A stretch of 64,000 nucleotides of DNA from G965276675 sp965276675 (GCA_965276675.1 OZ255624.1:4092001-4156000), one strand, 5' to 3'; positions 45,474 through 54,954 are shown, numbered from the stretch's first letter. Numbers and translations: made by a program. Notes: a model not told the origin generated them from the sequence alone.

Positions 45474-46787
45474 TTGGAGCTGCGCATCGAAAAGGCGATC
45501 TACGGCGGCTCCGGCCTGGCGCGCATTCCAGCGAGCGCCGGTGAGCACGGCGGTAAGACGATCTTCGTCCCGTTGACGCTTCCCGGCGAACTCGTCGAGG
45601 CACACGTGGCGGAGGACCGCCGCAGCTTCGTCAATGGCAAGCTGGATGCCGTTCTCGAACCCTCCCCCGCACGCACTGACCCGGGCTGCGTGTACTTCCC
45701 TGGCTGCGGCGGTTGCCAGTATCAGCACGCCATGCACGCCGGACAACTGGAGATGAAGCTCGCAATCTTGCGAGAGACACTGGGGCGCGCCGGTGTGCCC
45801 GCGCCAGAGACGATCGACGTGGCTGCCGGCGAACCTTGGGGGTATCGCAACCGCATTCGTCTCCACGTGCGCACCTTTAGCGAGTTTTCCCTGTGCTATC
45901 GCGAATCCGGCTCGCACCGCGAGATCGCAGTGAATCACTGCCCCATTGCCGCACCAATTCTACAGCGGGCGCTCGCCGAGACTGTGGAGGCGGCGCGAGT
46001 CCTGCGTATCCTGAACGGCACATTCAAAGAGATCGAGTTCTTCACCAATGCGGACGAAAGCGCATTGCTGATCTCGCTCTGGAGCCGCCGCGCAAAAGAA
46101 GCCATCGCCACTCTCCCGCTGCTATGTGCAGTGCTCCAGGAACGGCTTCCAGCGTTACGGGGAGCGTCTCTCTTCGCCACTGACGAAGCCAAGGCGCGTG
46201 GCGCCCTGCTCGCAAGCTGGGGCGACAACGCGCTCGACTACGCAGTTGGCGAGCACAACTACCACGTGAGCGCAGGCTCCTTCTTCCAGGTCAACCGCTT
46301 TCTAGTCCCGCGGCTTCTCAGTCTAGTTACAGAGGGCCGGAGCGGCACGCTCGCCTGGGACTTATACGCTGGCGTCGGCCTCTTCGCTCGGGCACTCAGC
46401 CGCATCTTCGAGCGCGTAGTCGCGGTCGAAGCGGCGCCCTCCTCCAGCGCTGATCTCAGGCGCAACATCCCCGGCTCGCAACACCGGATTGTGGTCGCGG
46501 ACACACTCCGATTTTTGCAGACCGAGAGCCACCGCAAGATTAAACCGGATCTGCTGGTCGTCGATCCACCCCGCGCCGGGCTGGGCAAACAGATCTGTAA
46601 CCTCGTCAGTGGCATACAGCCACGTGAAATCGTGTATGTCTCCTGCGACCCCGCTACACTCGCGCGCGATCTCGCCGCACTAATCGATCTACGACTATCT
46701 GGCTATCGACTCACGAAGCTGACCCTTGTAGACCTATTCCCACAGACCTTTCATCTGGAGTCCGTCGCCGTTCTCACTCACGAGTAG
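45474..46787 (+). CDS. RlmD/TrmA-type uracil-5-methyltransferase with Fe-S cluster
   Basis: 437 residues from TTG 45474, four bases after the preceding stop. It belongs to the RumA/TrmA family that places m5U in 23S rRNA or tRNA using SAM. The [4Fe-4S] ligands are C72, C78 and C81 (CxxxxxCGGC) plus the later NHCPIA cysteine, the RlmD spacing (C-x5-C-x2-C). A TRAM domain precedes (LRIEKAIYGGSGLAR). Methyltransferase motifs: LAWDLYAGVGLFAR (SAM site), LVVDPPRAGLG, IVYVSCDPATLARD with the catalytic Cys and VDLFPQTFHLESV at the end. Whether it modifies U1939-like or other rRNA sites is unknown. Confidence 0.92.
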   Translation: MELRIEKAIYGGSGLARIPASAGEHGGKTIFVPLTLPGELVEAHVAEDRRSFVNGKLDAVLEPSPARTDPGCVYFPGCGGCQYQHAMHAGQLEMKLAILRETLGRAGVPAPETIDVAAGEPWGYRNRIRLHVRTFSEFSLCYRESGSHREIAVNHCPIAAPILQRALAETVEAARVLRILNGTFKEIEFFTNADESALLISLWSRRAKEAIATLPLLCAVLQERLPALRGASLFATDEAKARGALLASWGDNALDYAVGEHNYHVSAGSFFQVNRFLVPRLLSLVTEGRSGTLAWDLYAGVGLFARALSRIFERVVAVEAAPSSSADLRRNIPGSQHRIVVADTLRFLQTESHRKIKPDLLVVDPPRAGLGKQICNLVSGIQPREIVYVSCDPATLARDLAALIDLRLSGYRLTKLTLVDLFPQTFHLESVAVLTHE

Positions 46788-46833
46788 GAGCGGCATTCCC
46801 AAAGCCCCTTGAAGCGTCTGGGTCGATCTCCGC

Positions 46834-49596
46834 ATGGCCGCAACCGTCGCGATTCCTTCTGCCCGAGCCGTTGCCGCATCGCCGCGTCCACCACTTCCAA
46901 CCGATCTGCTCAAACGGGTAGAGCCACTCGCCTTTCACGCGGCGCCGGCGCTCTTTGCTGCCTTCGCGTTTGCTGCCGGAGTACTTCTGGCTTACCGGCA
47001 TTGGCTCTCCCCAGCCTTTGCAGCGGTAGCCGCACTCCTGCTCGGCGTCGTCGCGGCACTCGGCCTACGCTGCTCCTCCCGCATCGCTCTCGTTCCGCTC
47101 GCGGGCATGTGGCTAGCCCTTGGTGCCTTCGCCTTTGAGGCGCACCCGGCCCCGGCCCAACAACAGAATTTAACGACACTGGCGGATGCCACGCCGCGCA
47201 TGGTGAAGGCCGAGGTGGTCAAGCTTGGCCCCGTCCGTCGCATTGTTTCGATCATGCCCTTCTCCGAGGAGCAGCGCGCGGAGCTCACGCGCTCCCTCGA
47301 CCTCCGCGTCGTTGCCGTCTCTGACGACACTGGACACGCGCTACCGGTCAGCGGGGGCGTCCGGCTCTCGGTGTACAGCCCAGAGGCGACATCGCTCCCA
47401 GCGCTGGTCTGCGGCGACACCATCGAAGCAGTCGCAACCCTGCGCACTCCGGAACGCTACCGCGATCCGGGCGTCTGGGACGGACAGGCCTGGTTGCTGG
47501 ACCAGGGCATCGGTGCGCTTGGATCGGCGAAGGCCAACAGGCTTGCCGTCACTCGTCACGCAAGCCATGCCGGCTTCCCGTGTTGGCTTCATGGTTTGCA
47601 GGAGGCGGCCAGCAGTCGTCTGCTCACCTTTGCCGATGCATCTCATGCACATTCACTGCCAGCGTGGCTCACTCTAGACCACGACGATGCGGCCATGCTG
47701 AGCGCGATGGTCACCGGCGACCGCAGCTATCTCAACCGGGAGACCCGTGTTGGCTTCGAACGGACAGGGGCCTTTCACCTGCTGGTCATCTCCGGGCTGC
47801 ACCTCGGGCTCTTTGCCGGCTTCGTCTTTGCCCTTGGGCGTTTCCTCCGTCTGCCGCGGATCGCCACTGTTACGGTTACAATAATTTTCTCGTTCAGCTA
47901 TGCGCTCCTGACCGGGTGGGGCCAGCCAGTGCAGCGCGCATTCTGGATGATCACCTTGTACCTTATCGGAAGGCTGCTCTTTCACGAGCGCAATGGCCTG
48001 AACGCGTTAGGATTCGCCGCCTTGTGCCTGCTAACGGCGGACCCGCATGCTCTGCTCGACGCGGGCTTCCAGATGACGGTGCTCTCGGTGATTGCGATCG
48101 CCGGGGTTGCAGCACCGCTTTTGGAACGCACCTTTGGCCCATACCTTCGTGCCACGCGCGACATTCACTTGATTGCGCTCGACAGCGCGTTACCGCCGCT
48201 TCTCGCGCAATTCCGCGTGACCATCCGGCTGATCGCAGGTCATCTACAACCCGCAACAGCACGCACGGGCAAGCCTCTGCACGCCAACGGCCCACGTAAT
48301 ATAAAACCCGGTGGCGCTCCGGCTGTCGTTCTTGCATGGACCATTCGGCTGGTCTTGCGTGCAGCCGAGATAGTCGCCGTCTCGGCGATTATTGAGCTGA
48401 CCATGGCGCTGCCGATGGCCGCCTACTTCCATCGCATTACAGTCTTCGGCATCTTCGTCAACGTTCTGATCATTCCGGCACTCGCGGTGCTGCTGCCCTT
48501 GGCCTTCCTGACGCTGCTCTGGCTGCTGGCCGTGCCGCAACTCGCCGCGTTTCCGGCCGCCGTCACAGCAGCTGTGCTGCACGGGGTCACCGCCATCGTC
48601 CATACGTTCTCTCTCCTGCCTCACGGCGACCTCCGCCTCGCCGGCCCCACCTTGCCGGTCTGTGTGCTCAGTCTGGCACTACTCGCCTTGAGTATCTGGA
48701 CGGTGCGGCAACGTTCACGATTCGCACCTCTGCTCGGTTTTGTTTCACTACTTGCGGCAGCGGCACTGGTGCTCATGCCAGCGCATCTCTCGATGCGATC
48801 TCATGCGCTCGAAATTACGGCCATCGACGTCGGCCAGGGCGATTCCCTGCTGGTTATCACGCCCGACGGCAAGACGCTGCTGGTCGACGCCGGTGGACCC
48901 GTGGGCGGCGCAACACAGGCACACGGCAACTTCGAGATGGGTGAAGACGTGGTCTCGCCCTACCTTTGGAGCCGTGGCATCGAGAGGCTGGACGCGGTCG
49001 CGCTCACCCATGCGCACAGCGATCACATGGGCGGCATGCCGGCGATCTTCCGCAACTTCCGGCCGCGCGAGTTCTGGGTTGGCAAAAATCCCGGCATCCC
49101 GGAATACAACGCGCTGTTAGCCGAAGCCGCGATGCAAGGCACGCAGCTCAAGCGCTTTCTAGCCGGTGACACCTTCCGCTTCGGGAGCGCTGATGTGCAC
49201 GTACTCTCACCCGCGCCGGACTACCAGCCGGGAGAGCGCGCGACGAACAACGATTCGCTCGTCCTGCATCTCGGCTACGGCAAGAGCTCCGCGTTGCTCG
49301 AAGGGGACGCCGAAGCCCCTAGCGAGGCACGTATGCTGTCCGAACCGGGCCTGGCGGCAGACCTGCTCAAGGTCGGCCACCATGGCAGCAAGACCTCCAC
49401 GATTCCATCTTTCCTCCACGCGGTTTCGCCCCGCTACGCCGTCATCTCCGTTGGCTCGCACAACAGCTATCACCATCCGCGCTGGGAGACGCTCGAAAAG
49501 CTGCAGGTTGGCCACGCGCTGACCTACCGCACGGACCTGCTTGGACTCTCGACCTTTTATCTGGACGGGAGCTCCGTCACGCCATGCCAAAAGTAA
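46834..49596 (+). CDS. comEC: ComEC/Rec2 DNA uptake channel
   Basis: 920 residues, large multi-pass membrane protein with about 11-12 hydrophobic segments. It translocates single-stranded DNA across the inner membrane during transformation. The N-terminal ComEC domain has the HLLVISGLHLGLFAGFVF and ALLTGWGQPVQRAFWM segments; the C-terminal metallo-beta-lactamase domain begins ITAIDVGQGDSLLVITPDGKTLLVDAGG and contains HAHSDHMGGMP (metal ligands). The C-terminus VGHHGSKTSTIPSFLHAVSPRYAVISVG is typical. The preceding gene ends 46 bases upstream. With dprA at the window start it supports natural competence. Confidence 0.95.
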   Translation: MAATVAIPSARAVAASPRPPLPTDLLKRVEPLAFHAAPALFAAFAFAAGVLLAYRHWLSPAFAAVAALLLGVVAALGLRCSSRIALVPLAGMWLALGAFAFEAHPAPAQQQNLTTLADATPRMVKAEVVKLGPVRRIVSIMPFSEEQRAELTRSLDLRVVAVSDDTGHALPVSGGVRLSVYSPEATSLPALVCGDTIEAVATLRTPERYRDPGVWDGQAWLLDQGIGALGSAKANRLAVTRHASHAGFPCWLHGLQEAASSRLLTFADASHAHSLPAWLTLDHDDAAMLSAMVTGDRSYLNRETRVGFERTGAFHLLVISGLHLGLFAGFVFALGRFLRLPRIATVTVTIIFSFSYALLTGWGQPVQRAFWMITLYLIGRLLFHERNGLNALGFAALCLLTADPHALLDAGFQMTVLSVIAIAGVAAPLLERTFGPYLRATRDIHLIALDSALPPLLAQFRVTIRLIAGHLQPATARTGKPLHANGPRNIKPGGAPAVVLAWTIRLVLRAAEIVAVSAIIELTMALPMAAYFHRITVFGIFVNVLIIPALAVLLPLAFLTLLWLLAVPQLAAFPAAVTAAVLHGVTAIVHTFSLLPHGDLRLAGPTLPVCVLSLALLALSIWTVRQRSRFAPLLGFVSLLAAAALVLMPAHLSMRSHALEITAIDVGQGDSLLVITPDGKTLLVDAGGPVGGATQAHGNFEMGEDVVSPYLWSRGIERLDAVALTHAHSDHMGGMPAIFRNFRPREFWVGKNPGIPEYNALLAEAAMQGTQLKRFLAGDTFRFGSADVHVLSPAPDYQPGERATNNDSLVLHLGYGKSSALLEGDAEAPSEARMLSEPGLAADLLKVGHHGSKTSTIPSFLHAVSPRYAVISVGSHNSYHHPRWETLEKLQVGHALTYRTDLLGLSTFYLDGSSVTPCQK

Positions 49597-49716
49597 CGAC
49601 GGGTGCAAAGCCGCATATTCCGAAATCATCTTTTCGATTGGTATCAGCACCTCTTCCGGTATACGATGCCCAGCAAATCAATGCTGCAAGGCAGCGCTTA
49701 CCTGGAAGGTTCAACG

Positions 49717-50019
49717 ATGGAAGAACGGGAGACGACTGGCGCCGAAGACGCCCGTACCTCGCAGGGCCAGACAACAGCCCCAACAGTGCAGGAGACCCTG
49801 GAAGAGCGCAAGAAGATCCGCCGTCTTCAGCTGATGATGGACATGGTGATGTCCGTCATCGCGCAGGATGAGTCGCTGTCCTACGACGACGCGGCCGAGA
49901 TGATCGCCGACAGCAAGCGCGCGGCGCTCGCTATGTTTCCGGACAAGGAGCTCGCCTACAACCTCATCTACAAACCGCGCTTTTCCCGGCTGGTGCGGGA
50001 GCGCTTTCGCCTTCAGTAG
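49717..50019 (+). CDS. Small helical cytoplasmic protein, unknown function
   Basis: 100 residues from ATG 49717, which has GGAAGG about 8 bases upstream; longer in-frame starts at 49603 and 49666 have no such site. The N-terminal third is polar and disordered (EERETTGAEDARTSQGQ). The rest is helical: LEERKKIRRLQLMMDMVMSVIAQDESLSYDDAAEMIADSKRAALAMFPDKELAYNLIYKPRFSRLVRERF. The pattern YDDAAEMIADSKRAALAMFP I recall as a recurrent unknown in acidobacteria. It follows comEC by 120 bases and precedes a repeat copy. No function assigned. Confidence 0.72.
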   Translation: MEERETTGAEDARTSQGQTTAPTVQETLEERKKIRRLQLMMDMVMSVIAQDESLSYDDAAEMIADSKRAALAMFPDKELAYNLIYKPRFSRLVRERFRLQ

Positions 50020-50032
50020 AGCCGTCTCAGAA

Positions 50033-50071
50033 CTGTCATCCCGACCGGAGCGGAGGGATCTGCTGTTCTCC
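50033..50071 (+). repeat. Dispersed repeat, family A, short copy
   Basis: Reads CTGTCATCCCGACCGGAG then CGGAGGGATCTGCTGTTCTC. It is the minimal form of the element seen at 23391 and 62309, lacking the internal insert. It lies in the gap between the small plus-strand gene and the convergent DUF3108 gene, within 20 bases of the latter's stop. Confidence 0.75.
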
Positions 50072-50090
50072 ATTAACTACACTTGCTCTC

Positions 50091-50861
50091 TCACTTATCC
50101 TCATAACTGGTGAGTTTGAGAGTGATTGTCCCCCACAAGAGCCGGGCGCGCATCTGCACCGGCAGGTGACGCGCGTCGTCCGTATACCAGATCCAGATAT
50201 TCCCCCGGTTTTTCACCACGCCCGCGTCAGCCGTCGGTTCCACCCGAATCGTCTGGAACGTCCCCGCGGTGGTCTTGATCTCCTCGCGCGTCTCCGCTTT
50301 GAACGTGACCGAGACCACGCGCATGGCATCGGCCACAGGCATAGAGAAGCTCCGGCCCACCTGCAGTGGCTGCGCTCCCGCGACAAAGATTGCGGACATC
50401 AGATCGCTCACGCACGAAGGGATGGCCGCCTCCTGCCGCCGCACCGTTCCCTTCAGCACATTCCGCTCCTCGAGAACCTGCTTGCTCTGCGGGTAGTCGA
50501 AGGCCAGAGTGCTGGTGACCTGCCGGCGCCCTTCCAGCAACTGCTTATTGAAGTAGAGCGAGCATCCTTGCCGGCGATCAAATGCCGATTGAAAGCGATC
50601 GATCACTTTGAACAGCAAACTCACGGCGCCAATGGAATCGCCGTTGGCCGTAACCCGCTCGGTGTTGCCGTCGGCCTCCAGATGAAAGACCGCCGTGCCG
50701 GCCGGGAAGACGCGCCAGTCCACCGCATACGAGAGCGTCGCCCGCTGCGGAATGGACTGCGGCTGTGGTGCGGGCATGGACGGCAACTGCGCGGACGCAA
50801 ATCCGGTGAGACCGCTTACGGCAAGAAGTAGAACGAGAAACCGGATCAAATGATTACTCAC
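50091..50861 (-). CDS. Secreted DUF3108 protein
   Basis: 256 residues with a signal peptide (HLIRFLVLLLAVSGLTGFASA, residues about 4-24). The mature domain is the DUF3108 beta-rich fold with ATLSYAVDWRVFPAGTAVFHLE, YFNKQLLEGRRQ and the C-terminal GNIWIWYTDDARHLPVQMRARLLWGTITLKLTSYE. These proteins sit in the periplasm and are usually found near cell-envelope biogenesis genes. Here the gene is the last of a likely operon that also contains kdtA, lpxK, a glycosyltransferase and a methyltransferase; its start overlaps the upstream stop by four bases, giving tight coupling. Confidence 0.88.
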   Translation of the reverse strand: MSNHLIRFLVLLLAVSGLTGFASAQLPSMPAPQPQSIPQRATLSYAVDWRVFPAGTAVFHLEADGNTERVTANGDSIGAVSLLFKVIDRFQSAFDRRQGCSLYFNKQLLEGRRQVTSTLAFDYPQSKQVLEERNVLKGTVRRQEAAIPSCVSDLMSAIFVAGAQPLQVGRSFSMPVADAMRVVSVTFKAETREEIKTTAGTFQTIRVEPTADAGVVKNRGNIWIWYTDDARHLPVQMRARLLWGTITLKLTSYEDK

Positions 50862-51430
50862 GCTTTAGTTTTGTGGACACCACGCCGCCACAAGATCCCG
50901 AGCAGCAGCACGGCGTAAATCGCGGCTGTACCTAAAGCTGCATTGTACTCGCGGTGCTTGCGGTAGAGCTCCGGAGAGAAGCCTTCGCCGCCGGACTCCA
51001 GCTGCGCCGGAGTCACACGCGGGAGCAGCTTCGGCACCTGCCGCCGGTACTCGAAGAACTCCGGAAATTGCTGGAGCAGAAACTGCTCCTCCGACCGGAT
51101 GACCGGAAAATAGATAGCCGTAAAGAGAATCGGCAAAGAGACGGCGATCAGCTTGCTGTGCGAAGATCCGGCAAAGCCGAACGCGATCAGCATGGAGCCG
51201 AGATAGAGCGGATTGCGCGTATGTGCGTACGGACCAGTGACCGTCAGCTCTGCGTTCTTGTTGACGCAGCCGGAAGCATACGCGCGCAACAGAACACCGG
51301 GGAGCACCACCGGCAGGCTCCAGCCTAGCGAGGCCCGCGAGGGCCGGGCGCGCCACAAGAACATCGCCGCGAAGGCAAACCCCATGGGCACGCGAATGCG
51401 ACGCGCTACTCTCGACCACTTAGCCTTCAT
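50858..51430 (-). CDS. Isoprenylcysteine carboxyl methyltransferase-like membrane protein
   Basis: 190 residues from ATG 51430 (GGAG just upstream within a tandem repeat); GTG 51451 in frame would add seven. Four or five membrane segments are visible (VPMGFAFAAMFLWRA, LGWSLPVVLPGVLLRAYA, YLGSMLIAFGFAGS, LIAVSLPILFTAIYF, TAAIYAVLLLGILWR). The signature GPYAHTRNPLYLGSMLIAFGF (ICMT/NNMT SAM-binding region) is intact, followed by RSEEQFLLQQFPEFFEYRRQVPKLLP. The substrate in bacteria is unknown; the lipid A/core context suggests modification of an envelope component. It overlaps its neighbours on both sides. Confidence 0.82.
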   Translation of the reverse strand: MKAKWSRVARRIRVPMGFAFAAMFLWRARPSRASLGWSLPVVLPGVLLRAYASGCVNKNAELTVTGPYAHTRNPLYLGSMLIAFGFAGSSHSKLIAVSLPILFTAIYFPVIRSEEQFLLQQFPEFFEYRRQVPKLLPRVTPAQLESGGEGFSPELYRKHREYNAALGTAAIYAVLLLGILWRRGVHKTKA

Positions 51431-52505
51431 GCACTCCTGCTTTCCCCGCACTCCTGCTTTCCCCGATAACGGCGTGGACGGCGGCCATCACATCTTCGAC
51501 TGTAATGGTCAGAAGACCCGCCTCTGGCTCTCCACGACGGCTGTGGTCGCGCTGGCTCTCTGGATGGCGAAGAGTGCGAGACGGAACGCCGAAGGGCCCG
51601 TTGCGCGCCGGATCCGTAGGGCCGAAGATGCCGACCACTGGCTTGCCGAGTGCGCACGCAAGGTGCAGAGGGCCCGTATCGCCAGCGATCAACAGCTCCG
51701 CGCGGCGGGTCACAGTGATCAGTTGCCCCACTGTCATCTCCATCGCCTGTGCTGTCCCTCCGCTCTCCCTTACAATGCTTTGAGCGATCTCCAACTCCCC
51801 GGGCCCTGCATTCACAATCACCTGGAAGCCGTCGCCATCCAACGCTCGCGCCACGGCGCCATAGCGCTCCGCGGGCCAGCGCTTTGCGCCCCAACCCGCG
51901 CCCGGATTCAAGATCGCCAGCGGCACTCCGTCGCTCGTTACCGCCTTCGCCCACAGCTCCGTGGCGGCATCGCACGGCAAAGCAGGCTGCTCGAACGCAA
52001 GCGGCTCTCCAACTGCCGCTTCCACCACCTCCAGCGCCTGCTCAATCACATGCACTCCGCGCGTTGACACGCGCTGATCGAAGAACCAGCGCGCTGCTGG
52101 CTCCCGTGGTTGCGCTTCGCCCACAAGCCGCGCCCTTGCCATACGTCCGATCCATGCCGAACGCAGTGCGCCCTGCAGATCGATACACAGGTCGTACCTT
52201 CCGTCACGGAGCTCCTGTTTCAGCCGCCGAATCTCCCGCCAGGTTCCCGCCCCAAACGGGGCCCTGGCCCATCCGCGAGCATGCGCGGGATGCACCCGAT
52301 CCACCAGCGGCATAGCTTCCGATCGGGCAACGGCCTCGTCGCTTGCGCGCAGCAGCTCAGCCCAGCGTGGCTCGATCACCCATCCGAGAAAGCACTCCGG
52401 ACATCGGCGGCGCAACGCCGCGACTGCGGGCAGCGCATGCAGCACGTCGCCCATCGCACCCAGTCTCACGATGAGCACGCGTAGCGGTTTGTCGTCCCGT
52501 GGCAA
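51420..52505 (-). CDS. rfaC: Glycosyltransferase family 9 (heptosyltransferase-like)
   Basis: 361 residues. GT9 enzymes add heptoses to Kdo in the LPS inner core. Motifs: VLIVRLGAMGDVLHALPAVAALRR at the N-terminus (sugar-acceptor side), LCIDLQGALRSAW, ILNPGAGWGAKRWPAERYG (donor ADP-heptose region), and IAGDTGPLHLACALGKPVVGIFGPTDPARNGPF typical of WaaC/WaaF. Whether it is heptosyltransferase I or another GT9 cannot be told from one gene. Upstream lie lpxK and kdtA on the same strand (gap 64 bases). A 17-bp tandem duplication covers its last codons. Confidence 0.85.
   Translation of the reverse strand: MPRDDKPLRVLIVRLGAMGDVLHALPAVAALRRRCPECFLGWVIEPRWAELLRASDEAVARSEAMPLVDRVHPAHARGWARAPFGAGTWREIRRLKQELRDGRYDLCIDLQGALRSAWIGRMARARLVGEAQPREPAARWFFDQRVSTRGVHVIEQALEVVEAAVGEPLAFEQPALPCDAATELWAKAVTSDGVPLAILNPGAGWGAKRWPAERYGAVARALDGDGFQVIVNAGPGELEIAQSIVRESGGTAQAMEMTVGQLITVTRRAELLIAGDTGPLHLACALGKPVVGIFGPTDPARNGPFGVPSRTLRHPESQRDHSRRGEPEAGLLTITVEDVMAAVHAVIGESRSAGKAGVHEG
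51431..51464. repeat. 17-bp tandem duplication at the glycosyltransferase/methyltransferase junction
   Basis: GCACTCCTGCTTTCCCC occurs twice back to back (51431-51447, 51448-51464). In the coding direction it duplicates the AGGAG that serves as ribosome-binding site for the methyltransferase, and it also adds codons to the C-terminus of the GT9 protein (ESRSAGKAGVHEG). The unit length is not a multiple of three. Confidence 0.75.
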
Positions 52506-52569
52506 TCCCTGATTTTCTCACAGCGCGGTGGCTGATCTTTGATCGGTTGCGGCTGGTATCTTCAAAACT

Positions 52570-53574
52570 TTAGACGTGCGGTGTGCTATGGAGGACGCGC
52601 AGGATGGATGCGAGCGCCTCGTGCTCATTCTTCAGTTCCAGTGTGAGGTGTGCAACCACCAGCGGTGCGACGTGCTCCAGCGCCGCTCGCATTGCCGGGT
52701 TCAGCTTTACTGCATCTTTCGCCGTGGTGACGAATGCACCCGCTCGCAACTCTCGCGCTCTCTTCGTTAGCTTATGTGTATCAGCCAACGTGTAGCGATG
52801 GTGATCGGGCCAGGAGAGCGTCGTTGCGATCACAGCTCCCGCTTGATCGAGCTGCTTGAAGAACTCTCGTGGATGCGCAATCGCGGTAAAGGCCACACCG
52901 TCTTTCACCTGACCGGAAATCCGGAGCGCGCGCCGCAGAAACCAGAGAAGTGCTGTCGGCTTTGCATACCGCCGCACGACTCCAGCCAGCGCGCGGTCCT
53001 CCTCCCGCAGCATCACCACGTCGGCCCGGCGTAACGTGCTCAGCGGCTCACGTAAGCGGCCCGCTGGCAGCATGTGTTCGCTGAAGTCACTCGGGTGGAG
53101 CAAGACAATATCGAGAGAGCGCGCCAGCTTGCGATGCTGGAAGCCATCGTCCAGCAGGTGCACATGGGGAGCGTCGCTTTCGTCGTAGACACGCTCCGCA
53201 AGCCGGCCTGCATCGTAGCGGCTGCTTCCGACAAAGACCGGAACGCCAGCTTCGCGAGCGATGAGCAGCGGCTCGTCTCCAAAGCTTGCAGCGGAGCCTT
53301 CAGGGTCAACCTGCAAGATCTCACGCGACCTCCGGCCATAGCCGCGGGAGAGCACGTCGACGGATACGCCCGCCCCTTTCAGCAGCTGGGCGAGGAGGAT
53401 AGTAAAGGGAGTCTTGCCTGCTCCGCCGACCGAGAGATTGCCAATGCTGATCACTGGCCATCGCAGCCGCTCGACCCGTCGCCAGCCGCGTGCGTAACTT
53501 AGCGTCTCGAGCGCAACTGCACCACGGTAAACGGGAACCAGCGGCAGCAGTATTGATCTCCCTCTGCTCATCAC
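52570..53574 (-). CDS. lpxK: Tetraacyldisaccharide 4'-kinase LpxK
   Basis: 334 residues. It phosphorylates the lipid A disaccharide 4' position with ATP at the inner membrane. Walker A is GNLSVGGAGKTPF (about 43-55; GGAGKTP is the LpxK form), preceded by a membrane-associated N-terminal segment (LLPLVPVYRGAVALETL). Further conserved: LSRGYGRR, VFVGSSRYDAGRLAE, HLLDDGFQHRKLARSLDIVLLHPSDF. The stop of kdtA overlaps its start by four bases. Presence of lpxK implies lipid A synthesis and an outer membrane with LPS. Confidence 0.93.
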   Translation of the reverse strand: MMSRGRSILLPLVPVYRGAVALETLSYARGWRRVERLRWPVISIGNLSVGGAGKTPFTILLAQLLKGAGVSVDVLSRGYGRRSREILQVDPEGSAASFGDEPLLIAREAGVPVFVGSSRYDAGRLAERVYDESDAPHVHLLDDGFQHRKLARSLDIVLLHPSDFSEHMLPAGRLREPLSTLRRADVVMLREEDRALAGVVRRYAKPTALLWFLRRALRISGQVKDGVAFTAIAHPREFFKQLDQAGAVIATTLSWPDHHRYTLADTHKLTKRARELRAGAFVTTAKDAVKLNPAMRAALEHVAPLVVAHLTLELKNEHEALASILRVLHSTPHV

Positions 53575-54887
53575 CGCACCTCAGCCGCAGTAGGCGCACT
53601 AAGCAACGCCAGCACGCCACGGACGGCCCTCTCCGTCGCACCCGTCTCGTTCTCACTCACCTCCAGCGCGCGAGCGCCAAGCAATTCCGCTGTCCGTGCA
53701 TCGCTGAGCAAGTGCGTAAGAACCGCTGCGAGCTCCGCCGGTTTCGCCAGGCGTATCGCCTCTCTTTCAAGGAAGCGCTTCACGATGCCGCGGAAGTTTT
53801 CGTAATGCTCTCCCATCACAATTCCCACGCCAAACTGCGCAGGCTCCAGCGGGTTGTGACCGCCAGCAGGCACCAGACTTCCACCCACAAATGCGAGCGT
53901 CCCCAGCGCGTACACCGCCGCCAGCTCACCGATGCTGTCAAGCAGAAAGACGCTTCCAGGCGCGAGCGGCGCCGGTGACTGCGCCCATTCGGAACGCCGA
54001 ACCCACGGTGTCTCGCCCTGTTGCAGCAGCTCGGCGACACGCGCAAAGCGCTCTGGATGACGCGGAGCAAGGATCATCACGGCATCCGGCGCCTCCGCGC
54101 GCACTGTGGTCCATGCAGTGAGTAGCAACGCTTCCTCGCCCTCCAGTGTGGAGCCGCAGACGAGCACACGTGCGTGCTGCGGAAGGGTAGCTCGCAGGCT
54201 CGCGACAATCGCTGTCTGGGTTGGCGTGCGCACATCGAACTTCAAGTTGTCACTCGCATGCACGCGCTCCCGCGGTACTCCAATGGCGACAAAACGGACC
54301 GCATCTTCATCGCTCTGCGCCAGAACCGAAGAGAGAGCGCGCAGAAACGGACGCCATAGCCAACGCAACCGCAAATAGCGCGGCAACGAACGGTCGGAGA
54401 TGCGGCCGTTCACCACCATCACTGGCAACCCGGCCCTATGGAACTGCGCGAGTACGTTGGGCCAGAACTCACTTTCAGCAAGCACGAGGATCGCTGGCTT
54501 CAAGGCACGCCGGTAGCGGCGCACCACCCAGGGTAGATCGAGCGGGAAGTAGAAGCATCGCTCTGCGCCGAAGCGCTCCCGCGCAAGTTGCTGACCGGTG
54601 TAGGTCGTCGTCGATACCACGACCCCATAGTGGTGGGCACGCGCATCCAGCTCCGCATCTAATCCTTGGACCAGGCGGCTCACCGCAAGCACCTCACCCA
54701 CGGAAACCGCGTGAACCCAGATCGTCCTCTTTGCCCCAATGTGGCGCAGCAGTGCGGGGGGGATCCGGCCGAGGCGTTCGCGTAGTCCAGCCCGATACTT
54801 CGCCTTCGCCATGAGCTGAAATAGCCAAAGAGGCGAACTCGCGACGAGCAGCAAGGAGAGCAGGGCATTGTATAGAAGAAGTATCAC
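53571..54887 (-). CDS. waaA: 3-deoxy-D-manno-octulosonic acid transferase
   Basis: 438 residues, GTG start at 54887. It transfers Kdo to lipid IVA. One N-terminal membrane span (LLYNALLSLLLVASSPLWLFQLM) is followed by the KdtA N-domain (RAGLRERLGRIPPAL, WVHAVSVGEVLAVSRLVQGL) and the GT-B donor domain (LAESEFWPNVLAQFHRAGLPVMVVNGRIS; PRHPERFARV; GGSLVPAGGHNPLEPAQFGVGIVMG). First gene of the lipid A/core run, so it is probably the operon head. Upstream is the divergent secreted unknown at 54955. No clear Shine-Dalgarno lies before the GTG. Confidence 0.95.
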   Translation of the reverse strand: MILLLYNALLSLLLVASSPLWLFQLMAKAKYRAGLRERLGRIPPALLRHIGAKRTIWVHAVSVGEVLAVSRLVQGLDAELDARAHHYGVVVSTTTYTGQQLARERFGAERCFYFPLDLPWVVRRYRRALKPAILVLAESEFWPNVLAQFHRAGLPVMVVNGRISDRSLPRYLRLRWLWRPFLRALSSVLAQSDEDAVRFVAIGVPRERVHASDNLKFDVRTPTQTAIVASLRATLPQHARVLVCGSTLEGEEALLLTAWTTVRAEAPDAVMILAPRHPERFARVAELLQQGETPWVRRSEWAQSPAPLAPGSVFLLDSIGELAAVYALGTLAFVGGSLVPAGGHNPLEPAQFGVGIVMGEHYENFRGIVKRFLEREAIRLAKPAELAAVLTHLLSDARTAELLGARALEVSENETGATERAVRGVLALLSAPTAAEVR

Positions 54888-54954
54888 GCTTGAAGGGAAG
54901 AGTACCCTTTACCAAGGACGGGTGCCACGCTCATAATCGTCTGCGACAGCTCCC

